NCBI GenBank assembly: GCA_030671745.1
Contig: DAOVHT010000070.1
Span: 1-5,464 of the forward strand
DNA from: Candidatus Nanohaloarchaea archaeon
GTDB lineage: Archaea; EX4484-52; GLR71
DNA length: 5,464 nt
Direction of reading: 5' to 3'
Numbering within the stretch: position 1 is the stretch's first letter; each line of letters opens with the position of its first letter. The notes under the pieces are model-generated. The model saw only the letters and a program-made list of their open reading frames with translations. It did not search any database and had not been told where the DNA came from. Below are positions 1 through 4,510 of the stretch, piece after piece. The position numbers and the translations under genes are program-made.

Positions 1-708
1 ATCAATTATCCGTTTTATCTGTCTGCATTTTTGTCATTGTTGTTATTTGTTTTGTGTTTGTTTTTGAATGAGTCTTTAGTTGAAAGGCGAGATTTAGGTA
101 TCGAGACAAATATATTCAATAAGTATAAGATACAGATTTCTGAATCATTAAGGTTGTTTAAGGGTGATGGTTATTTTCGCTGGTTGTTACTATTTTCAGG
201 GGTATGGGGTTTGGGAATCGGGATATTTTCTGAGCTTATGAACCAGCCGTTGATCATAAGATATTTTGATCTGGGTACTTATGGTGTTATATTTGCAACT
301 GCTACAATTGTTCAGACGATACTGCTCTTTTATCTGGATAAGATAATCGGGTTAAGTAGGAAAAGTAATCCTTATTTGGTGCTGATTATGGTGTGGTCGG
401 CAGGGTTAATATTGATGCTGGAGTTCATCGAGACAATCTATATCTTAGTGCCTATCATGGGCGTCATATGGTTGGTGGGGTCTTTTAAATCTGTCCTGAT
501 TGAGGATGAGCTTAACCAGAATCTTGATGATGATTCGAGGAGGGCTACAATACTTTCAATCAATTCTATGTTTGGTGCTTTGGTGTTTATTTTGGTTCTG
601 CCAATATTCGGTGTCATAAGTGATACGTATTCAATTGAGTTTGGTGTCTATGTGATATCTGGGTTGTCATTTGTTACTGGGTTGATATTGCTGTATCTTA
701 AGAAATGA
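1..708 (+). CDS. MFS-type transporter, C-terminal half (5' end outside window)
   Basis: The reading frame is open from the first base and ends at TGA 706-708, giving 235 visible residues, so the start lies upstream of the window. A TTG at 31 could be read as a start, but the residues before it continue a membrane helix, so it is internal. Seven hydrophobic segments are visible at about residues 4-22, 61-76, 95-111, 124-142, 146-165, 186-206 and 215-232. A polar stretch (24-57) after the first one matches the central cytoplasmic loop between TM6 and TM7 of a 12-helix major facilitator. The segment RRATILSINSMFG (180-192) before TM11 resembles the 'RAT.LS..S..G' stretch common in MFS drug/sugar exporters. 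The likely role is secondary transport across the cytoplasmic membrane; the substrate cannot be told because the N-terminal half is missing. The family call rests on topology and weak motifs. Confidence 0.75.
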   Translation: MNYPFYLSAFLSLLLFVLCLFLNESLVERRDLGIETNIFNKYKIQISESLRLFKGDGYFRWLLLFSGVWGLGIGIFSELMNQPLIIRYFDLGTYGVIFATATIVQTILLFYLDKIIGLSRKSNPYLVLIMVWSAGLILMLEFIETIYILVPIMGVIWLVGSFKSVLIEDELNQNLDDDSRRATILSINSMFGALVFILVLPIFGVISDTYSIEFGVYVISGLSFVTGLILLYLKK

Positions 709-709
709 A

Positions 710-726
710 TTATTTGTTTTTGTTTT
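710..726 (+). terminator. T-rich 3' end after the transporter gene
   Basis: Directly after the stop codon lie T-runs of five (717-721) and four (723-726) broken by single Gs, with no hairpin. Archaeal RNA polymerase commonly terminates at such oligo-T tracts. The tract lies upstream of the Rubisco TATA box and so would separate the two transcripts. Confidence 0.4.
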
Positions 727-763
727 GCTTGGGTGTGATTGTATCTGTTCGAGCATAATAATA

Positions 764-771
764 TTTATATA
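764..771 (+). promoter_or_regulatory. TATA box of the Rubisco gene
   Basis: TTTATATA is an excellent archaeal box A and sits in an AT-rich stretch. At the usual 23-27 bases from TATA centre to start site, transcription would begin near 791-795. That leaves a leader of about 16-20 bases before the ATG at 811, or a leaderless ATG (791) or GTG (793). Confidence 0.7.
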
Positions 772-798
772 CATTTGAATCAATAGTCTTATGTGTAT

Positions 799-802
799 GG
801 TG
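799..802 (+). promoter_or_regulatory. Ribosome binding site GGTG for Rubisco
   Basis: GGTG, complementary to the 3' end of archaeal 16S rRNA (core GGAGGTGATC), stands 8 bases before the ATG at 811. This is the main sequence argument for 811 over the in-frame GTG at 793, which would itself lie at or next to the predicted transcript end. Confidence 0.5.
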
Positions 803-810
803 CTTTTGAA

Positions 811-2256
811 ATGACAACAAATAAATATCTTAAATCGTTGAATCCTAAACAGGCGGCTTATGTCAATCTGGATCTGTCCAATACTCAAAATGGTGAGTAT
901 CTTCTCTGTGTGTTTCATTTCATACCTGGCGGCGGATTGAACATCCTTCAGGCGGCAGCTGAGATTGCGGCTGAATCTTCGACGGGCACTAATTTCAAGG
1001 TGACTACTGAGACACCATTCTCAAGGGAGATGAATGCGCTCGTCTACAAGGTTGACATGAAAAAGAATCTAGTGTGGATTGCGTATCCTTGGCGACTTTT
1101 TGATCGTGTGGGCAATGTCCAGAATATCCTGACATATATAGTCGGCAATGTATTGGGGATGAAACAGGTATCTGCACTCAAACTTCTTGATGTCTGGTTT
1201 CCGCCGGCAATGCTTGAACAGTATGACGGGCCCAGTTACACGATTGATGACATGCGCAAGTATCTAAATGTCTATGACAGGCCGATCCTAGGGACTATCG
1301 TGAAGCCTAAGATGGGGTTGACCTCTGCTGAATATGCTGAGGTGTGCTATGATTTCTGGGTAGGTGGCGGTGACTTTGTCAAGAATGATGAACCTCAGGC
1401 CAATCAGGATTTCTGTCCTTATGATAAGATGGTCAGGCATGTCAAAGAGGCGATGGACAAGGCTGTCAAGGAGACGGGCAAGAAGAAGGTGCATTCATTC
1501 AATGTATCTGCATCTGATTTTGATACCATGATCACCCGTTGTGAGATGGTTCGCAAGGCTGGGTTTGAACCGGGAAGTTATGCTTTCCTGATTGACGGTA
1601 TCACTGCTGGCTGGATGGCTGTGCAGACTTTGAGACGACGGTATCCGGATGTGTTCATTCATTTCCACAGGGCTGCGCACGGTGCATTCACAAGGCCGGA
1701 AAATCCGTTCGGGTTCACTGTCTTGGTATTGTCTAAGTTTGCTAGGCTTGCAGGTGCTTCAGGTATCCATACAGGGACTGCGGGAATAGGTAAGATGAAA
1801 GGTGACAAGAAAGAGGATATAACAGCTGCGCACGGGATATTGAATCTTGTTGCTCGCGGGCATTTCTTCAGTCAGTCATGGGCGACTGTTCCTGACAAGG
1901 ATGATGATGTCTTGAGGCTTGTGCATGAGGATGTTGCGCACCATGTCATATTGTCTGATGATAGCTGGCGCGGCATGAAAAAATGTTGCCCTATAGTCTC
2001 AGGCGGGCTTAATCCGATACTTCTCAAACCGTTCATTGATGCAATCGGTGGTGTGGATTTCATCACCACCATGGGTGCAGGTTGCCATGCGCATCCGTCC
2101 GGGACAAAGGCCGGGGCGCGGGCACTGGTGCAGGCGTGCGATGCGTATCTTGCCGGTGTGGACATTGTCAAGCATTCAAAGAAACATGCTGAACTGGCTG
2201 AGGCTATCAAGTTCTTTACTAAGAAGATGGCAGAAGTCAGTGAACATTCGGCTTGA
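811..2256 (+). CDS. rbcL: Ribulose-1,5-bisphosphate carboxylase large subunit, form II/III
   Basis: A 481-residue, full-length Rubisco. It joins CO2 to ribulose-1,5-bisphosphate to make two 3-phosphoglycerates in the cytoplasm; in archaea this usually ends the AMP/nucleoside salvage route. The catalytic set is visible: E54 (ESSTGT), N113, K165 and K167 (TIVKPKMGL), carbamylated K191 with metal ligands D193 and E194 (FVKNDEP), H286 and R287 (HFHRAAHG), H320, loop-6 K328 (GIGKMKG), and S397 (VSGGLNP). From memory the protein reads much like the Methanococcoides burtonii enzyme, the type member of form II/III. K328 to S397 spans 69 residues, against 39 in the Rhodospirillum form II enzyme (K329 to S368), which fits the extra 'Rubisco assembly domain' of this class. 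ATG 811 is chosen because of the GGTG site and because the N-terminus then has the expected length; GTG 793 would add six residues. No small-subunit gene, activase or AMP-pathway partner is nearby. G+C is clearly higher than in the flanking genes. Confidence 0.97.
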   Translation: MTTNKYLKSLNPKQAAYVNLDLSNTQNGEYLLCVFHFIPGGGLNILQAAAEIAAESSTGTNFKVTTETPFSREMNALVYKVDMKKNLVWIAYPWRLFDRVGNVQNILTYIVGNVLGMKQVSALKLLDVWFPPAMLEQYDGPSYTIDDMRKYLNVYDRPILGTIVKPKMGLTSAEYAEVCYDFWVGGGDFVKNDEPQANQDFCPYDKMVRHVKEAMDKAVKETGKKKVHSFNVSASDFDTMITRCEMVRKAGFEPGSYAFLIDGITAGWMAVQTLRRRYPDVFIHFHRAAHGAFTRPENPFGFTVLVLSKFARLAGASGIHTGTAGIGKMKGDKKEDITAAHGILNLVARGHFFSQSWATVPDKDDDVLRLVHEDVAHHVILSDDSWRGMKKCCPIVSGGLNPILLKPFIDAIGGVDFITTMGAGCHAHPSGTKAGARALVQACDAYLAGVDIVKHSKKHAELAEAIKFFTKKMAEVSEHSA

Positions 2257-2264
2257 TTTTTTTT
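2257..2264 (+). terminator. Oligo-T terminator after Rubisco
   Basis: Eight consecutive T residues begin immediately after the TGA stop, a strong archaeal intrinsic termination signal. No stem-loop is needed or seen. Together with the separate TATA box at 2299 it suggests that Rubisco is transcribed alone. Confidence 0.6.
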
Positions 2265-2298
2265 AAAGAATATGTGAACTATTCTGGTGCGAAACATC

Positions 2299-2305
2299 TT
2301 TATAG
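2299..2305 (+). promoter_or_regulatory. TATA box of the 53-residue membrane protein gene
   Basis: TTTATAG, centred 25 bases before the ATG at 2327, is preceded by a purine-rich CGAAAC (2290-2295) that could serve as the TFB recognition element. The spacing predicts that transcription starts at or next to the A of the ATG, giving a leaderless mRNA. Confidence 0.65.
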
Positions 2306-2326
2306 ATTGGAATCCATAATGATATC

Positions 2327-2488
2327 ATGGCAAAAGATAAAGAAAAGGATGTTGCAGGATTGGCCTTTATCGGTGTTTTCTTTATTGGATTGGTCTTAGG
2401 GGCAATCTACGGAAGATATGATATCGGTGTTCTTGCAGGACTCGGTTTCGGTTTTCTTGCATCCTTATTGGTAAAGATGAAGTCTTGA
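2327..2488 (+). CDS. Small two-helix membrane protein (53 aa), unknown function
   Basis: Runs from ATG 2327 to TGA 2486-2488. The charged N-terminus MAKDKEKD is followed by a hydrophobic, glycine-rich segment (about residues 9-28, with GVFFIGLVLG). A short polar turn, YGRYD (28-32), leads to a second hydrophobic segment (about 33-49, GVLAGLGFGFLASLL), and the protein ends KMKS. This predicts a helical hairpin with both ends in the cytoplasm. The glycine spacing (GxxxG-like) would suit tight helix packing or oligomerisation. Similar short glycine-rich two-helix proteins occur in archaeal genomes, but I cannot name a family. Support for its being real comes from a TATA box at exactly leaderless distance, sensible codon use and a T-rich tract downstream. 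It lies 70 bases after Rubisco with its own promoter, so neighbourhood alone does not link it to that enzyme. Confidence 0.75.
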   Translation: MAKDKEKDVAGLAFIGVFFIGLVLGAIYGRYDIGVLAGLGFGFLASLLVKMKS

Positions 2489-2518
2489 GCTTTGATTCTT
2501 GAAGTTCTGGGGGTTGGG

Positions 2519-2528
2519 TTTTTGTTTT
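2519..2528 (+). terminator. T-rich 3' end of the small membrane protein gene
   Basis: T5-G-T4 follows the stop by about 30 bases, in the gap before the oppositely oriented gene. It matches the T-rich signals after the other plus-strand genes. No equivalent T-tract is seen on the minus strand for the converging gene. Confidence 0.35.
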
Positions 2529-2551
2529 GCATTAGTTATGGTTGTGTATTT

Positions 2552-3127
2552 TTAGTAGTTTGCTACGCCTGGTTGATTAATTGGATTCGTTGTTTGTGGT
2601 TCTGGTTGCATTGGAATCTGTTCTATATTTTTTTGTTTTTCTGATTTTTTCCAAAAATGACTAAGTAATATTCCATTTATTAGACTAAATGATTGGATGA
2701 ATAATAGAATTAGAATAAACATTGTTAAGGTTATACTTAGTTGTGTATTGATTAGATTCATTATACTGTCTATTTTTAAAATAAAATAAGTTAGTGTTAA
2801 TAATATTGATGTTGTTATTGTGGTATATATTGTTTTTAAATTTATATTTGGGATTATTATTGAGTTGATAAGACCTAAACTTATTCCGAAAATAATACTT
2901 ATCTTAAATGTGGTTAAAATGCCCATAATTAAAGTGGTTTTTAGCATTTCGTAGCCCAAATCATTTGTCTGGGTAGAAGTACCAAACATATCTATTGATT
3001 CTTGTGGCTGTGTGAGTAAGGGACCACTTATACTATAAATAAGGATTGTTACAATTATTGAAAATATTATACCTGTTATCAATCCAGAAAATAAACCTGC
3101 CTTTAGACCTCGGACAAATTCTACCAT
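2552..3127 (-). CDS. Unrecognised four-helix integral membrane protein (191 aa)
   Basis: I do not recognise this protein. Starting from the ATG at 3127-3125 it has hydrophobic segments at about residues 11-35, 66-92, 99-117 and 131-157. A polar loop (36-61, with Ser/Thr/Gln and an acidic patch) lies between the first two. A hydrophilic Lys- then Gln/Pro/Asn-rich tail covers 158-191. Basic residues before the first helix (VEFVRGLKAG) and after the last (HFWKKSEKQK) put both ends in the cytoplasm. The composition is dominated by Ile, Leu, Thr and Ser, and the DNA is extremely AT-rich (13 G+C of 60 in 2701-2760). The start is well fixed: a TATA box centred about 26 bases upstream predicts a leaderless transcript. 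Only 56 bases separate it from the J-domain gene upstream in the same direction. It could be a DUF-type membrane protein; no catalytic motif is visible. Confidence 0.75.
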   Translation of the reverse strand: MVEFVRGLKAGLFSGLITGIIFSIIVTILIYSISGPLLTQPQESIDMFGTSTQTNDLGYEMLKTTLIMGILTTFKISIIFGISLGLINSIIIPNINLKTIYTTITTSILLTLTYFILKIDSIMNLINTQLSITLTMFILILLFIQSFSLINGILLSHFWKKSEKQKNIEQIPMQPEPQTTNPINQPGVANY

Positions 3128-3150
3128 AAATAATATGATTGAACTTTGCT

Positions 3151-3156
3151 TATATA
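3151..3156 (-). promoter_or_regulatory. TATA box of the 191-aa membrane protein gene
   Basis: On the minus strand this reads CTATATAAGC. Its centre is about 26 bases from the ATG at 3127, so transcription should begin at the start codon itself (leaderless). It lies in the short gap after the J-domain gene and allows separate expression. Confidence 0.65.
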
Positions 3157-3183
3157 GTTGTATCTATGGTTTGACTGGTATTT

Positions 3184-3717
3184 TTAGCTCAATTCACGTT
3201 TCAGGATCTTGTGCGCATTATTCAGTTTCTTGAATTTCTCGACGTCACCTGTTGGCATGTCAGGGTGCAATGTCCTGGCCATCTCTTTGTATTTCTGGTT
3301 TATGGTCTCTATATTGGTTTCATCGTGCGCGACGCCTATGTGCTCTCGTGCTTTTTGTCTTTGCTTATCAATGTCTTTGTCTTCCTTGAAAGCTGCGCAG
3401 AATTCGGTCAATGTGTGCTCTTTAGAGATAAGCAGTTTGGTTTCAAGTTCAATTACTTTGTATATTATCCATAGATTGTCTACGAATTTGTTCTGTTGAT
3501 TGTAACTGTAATGCATTCGGTAGCCGTCTAACCACCATGTGGCTTGTGCCTTGACATTTCTTATCGCTACACTTTCAAGAGGTATTTTTACATCGTATTC
3601 GTCAACACCGATAGATTTTAGAGTTGAGATAATATTATTTTTGAACTGTAAAGCTTTTCTGTTATATGCAAGTTTAGTAATTACTGGGTTTATTTCGTGT
3701 CCTTTAATCCGTACCAT
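3184..3717 (-). CDS. J-domain protein with a C-terminal DnaJ-like domain
   Basis: A 177-residue protein. Residues about 124-176 form a J domain: REHIGVAHD, then the helix-II segment INQKYKEMARTL, the invariant HPD tripeptide (151-153), and the helix-III segment VEKFKKLNNAHKIL. The HPD loop of J domains stimulates the ATPase of DnaK/Hsp70. There is no Gly/Phe region, zinc-finger domain or client-binding C-terminal domain, so this is a class C (type III) J protein rather than DnaJ. Residues 1-120 are an unnamed domain with a Trp/Tyr-rich stretch (WWLDGYRMHYSYN, 61-73) and a helical segment (VDNLWIIYKVIELETKLL); it has no signal peptide and should be cytoplasmic. ATG 3717 is preferred to TTG 3723 because GTGAT lies 6 bases before it. 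No dnaK or grpE is in the window. I recall similar C-terminal J proteins in archaea, but the role of the N-terminal domain is unknown. Confidence 0.85.
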   Translation of the reverse strand: MVRIKGHEINPVITKLAYNRKALQFKNNIISTLKSIGVDEYDVKIPLESVAIRNVKAQATWWLDGYRMHYSYNQQNKFVDNLWIIYKVIELETKLLISKEHTLTEFCAAFKEDKDIDKQRQKAREHIGVAHDETNIETINQKYKEMARTLHPDMPTGDVEKFKKLNNAHKILKRELS

Positions 3718-3723
3718 AGTCAA

Positions 3724-3728
3724 ATCAC
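3724..3728 (-). promoter_or_regulatory. Ribosome binding site GTGAT for the J-domain gene
   Basis: GTGAT on the minus strand pairs with the 3' end of archaeal 16S rRNA and ends 6 bases before the ATG at 3717. It decides that start over the TTG at 3723, which would sit directly against the site. Confidence 0.45.
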
Positions 3729-3765
3729 ATTTTTTGTTATGAAATGTTTATTGTGATTATGTTTC

Positions 3766-3773
3766 TTTATAAA
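3766..3773 (-). promoter_or_regulatory. TATA box of the J-domain gene
   Basis: TTTATAAA (the same on either strand) is centred about 52 bases from the ATG at 3717. Transcription would start near 3744 and give a leader of about 27 bases containing the GTGAT site. The box lies only about 20 bases beyond the stop of the upstream same-strand gene. Confidence 0.6.
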
Positions 3774-3793
3774 TGGATTGGTCTTTTTCTGTT

Positions 3794-4270
3794 TCATTGA
3801 AGTAGATAGAATACACTGTTTGTGCCTAAGAATACGATCAATGCGGCTGCAATAATTCCTGCACTTATCACTATGAATGATTTTTTTATGTTAAGTTCTA
3901 GGACTGTGGCAAGCAATGCGCCTGTCCAGGCACCGGTCCCAATTGCAGGGATTGCAACAAAACCAAAAAGCGCTAACTCTTCATACAATTCAAATTTTTC
4001 TTTATTCTTTTCAATCATCTTTGTTATTCTTTTTCCTATTATCTTGTGTATCATTGTCATTATCTGTTTCTGCCTTAGTATGTATAGAAGTGGTATGAGT
4101 GCCAATATGTTCAATGCGACAGATATAAAGAATACATTTGATGCATCAAGTCCTTGAGATAGGCCATAGATGATTGCGCCTCGGGCTTCCGTTATCGGCG
4201 CCATTGCGAGGGTTGCTACTATGATCCATGGATTTTGGATGTCTAATGCGTACAGAAGATTGTCAAGCAT
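3794..4270 (-). CDS. Small multidrug-export family membrane protein (Sm_multidrug_ex, COG2426-like)
   Basis: A 158-residue membrane protein. Hydrophobic segments lie at about residues 15-36, 45-65, 101-124 and 131-156. A basic, probably amphipathic cytoplasmic stretch (67-98, rich in Lys/Ile/Met) lies between the second and third. Two re-entrant-like motifs identify the family: APITEARGAI (24-33) and AIPAIGTGAWTGALLA (106-121), matching the 'PisElRgaI' and 'lPgTGawtGaliA' signatures of PF06695, which I know from memory. Family members are annotated as putative small multidrug exporters, but transport has been little tested and the substrate is unknown. The length agrees with the family. The ATG at 4270 is supported by a TATA box about 26 bases upstream (leaderless). 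It is divergent from the lipoprotein gene at 4511. Confidence 0.88.
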   Translation of the reverse strand: MLDNLLYALDIQNPWIIVATLAMAPITEARGAIIYGLSQGLDASNVFFISVALNILALIPLLYILRQKQIMTMIHKIIGKRITKMIEKNKEKFELYEELALFGFVAIPAIGTGAWTGALLATVLELNIKKSFIVISAGIIAAALIVFLGTNSVFYLLQ

Positions 4271-4292
4271 GGTGTTTATTTGGGTTTAGAGT

Positions 4293-4300
4293 TTTATATA
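4293..4300 (-). promoter_or_regulatory. TATA box of the small multidrug-export family gene
   Basis: On the minus strand this reads CTATATAAAAC, centred 26-27 bases from the ATG at 4270, so the mRNA should be leaderless. Because TTTATATA also reads as a TATA box on the plus strand, it could in principle fire in both directions. Confidence 0.65.
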
Positions 4301-4478
4301 GTTCTTATTGGTTGGTCTGGATTGTGTTATGAATTTGGATGGAGCCTGTGAGACTGAATTTTTATCTTTTGTCATACGGTTTTTTTGTAAGAAAAAATTG
4401 AGGATGAGGGCGTCAAAGGGATCTGGTATGGTGTCATATGATCGAATTAATCTAAATATAACATCTTTAAATAGTGGT

Positions 4479-4500
4479 CTAGATAATTATAAACTAGATA
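4479..4500 (+). repeat. CTAGATA direct repeat flanking the lipoprotein TATA box
   Basis: CTAGATA occurs at 4479-4485 and again, identically, at 4494-4500. The two copies bracket TTATAAA (4487-4493) with a 15-base period. Their position over the core promoter would suit an operator whose occupation blocks TBP/TFB. It could also be chance in AT-rich DNA. Confidence 0.35.
4487..4493 (+). promoter_or_regulatory. Probable TATA box of the lipoprotein gene
   Basis: TTATAAA is centred 21 bases before the ATG at 4511, slightly short for a leaderless start. An alternative box, TTTAAATA (4466-4473), is centred about 41 bases upstream. It would give a leader of roughly 15 bases carrying GTTGAT (4501-4506), one base from GGTGAT and 4 bases before the ATG. 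The sequence does not decide between them. Confidence 0.5.
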
Positions 4501-4510
4501 GTTGATTTTT

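Noticed and set aside
667..918. Minus-strand frame of 83 codons across the transporter/Rubisco gap
   Set aside because: It overlaps the ends of two real genes and the Rubisco promoter, and its composition is typical of non-coding AT-rich DNA.
1872..2297. Long minus-strand frame (141 codons) opposite the end of Rubisco
   Set aside because: It lies antisense to conserved Rubisco active-site sequence, with no TATA box or ribosome site. It is a shadow of the G+C-rich codon pattern of the real gene.
3209..3499. Plus-strand frames opposite the J-domain gene
   Set aside because: The minus-strand frame encodes a clear J domain with HPD; these are antisense shadows.
3822..4157. Plus-strand frame of 111 codons opposite the small multidrug-export family gene
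   Set aside because: The minus strand carries the family motifs and a correctly spaced TATA box; the plus frame has neither.
4381..4397. T-rich then A-rich stretch able to form a weak hairpin
   Set aside because: Only A-T pairs with a short loop, and no gene end nearby that it would terminate.
4308..4505. Plus-strand frame of 65 codons (59 from the ATG at 4329) in the divergent intergenic region, downstream of a TATA-like TTTATATA
   Set aside because: No recognisable protein features and no ribosome site. The TATA is better used by the minus-strand gene, and the frame runs through the lipoprotein promoter elements. Left as non-coding; conservation could change this.
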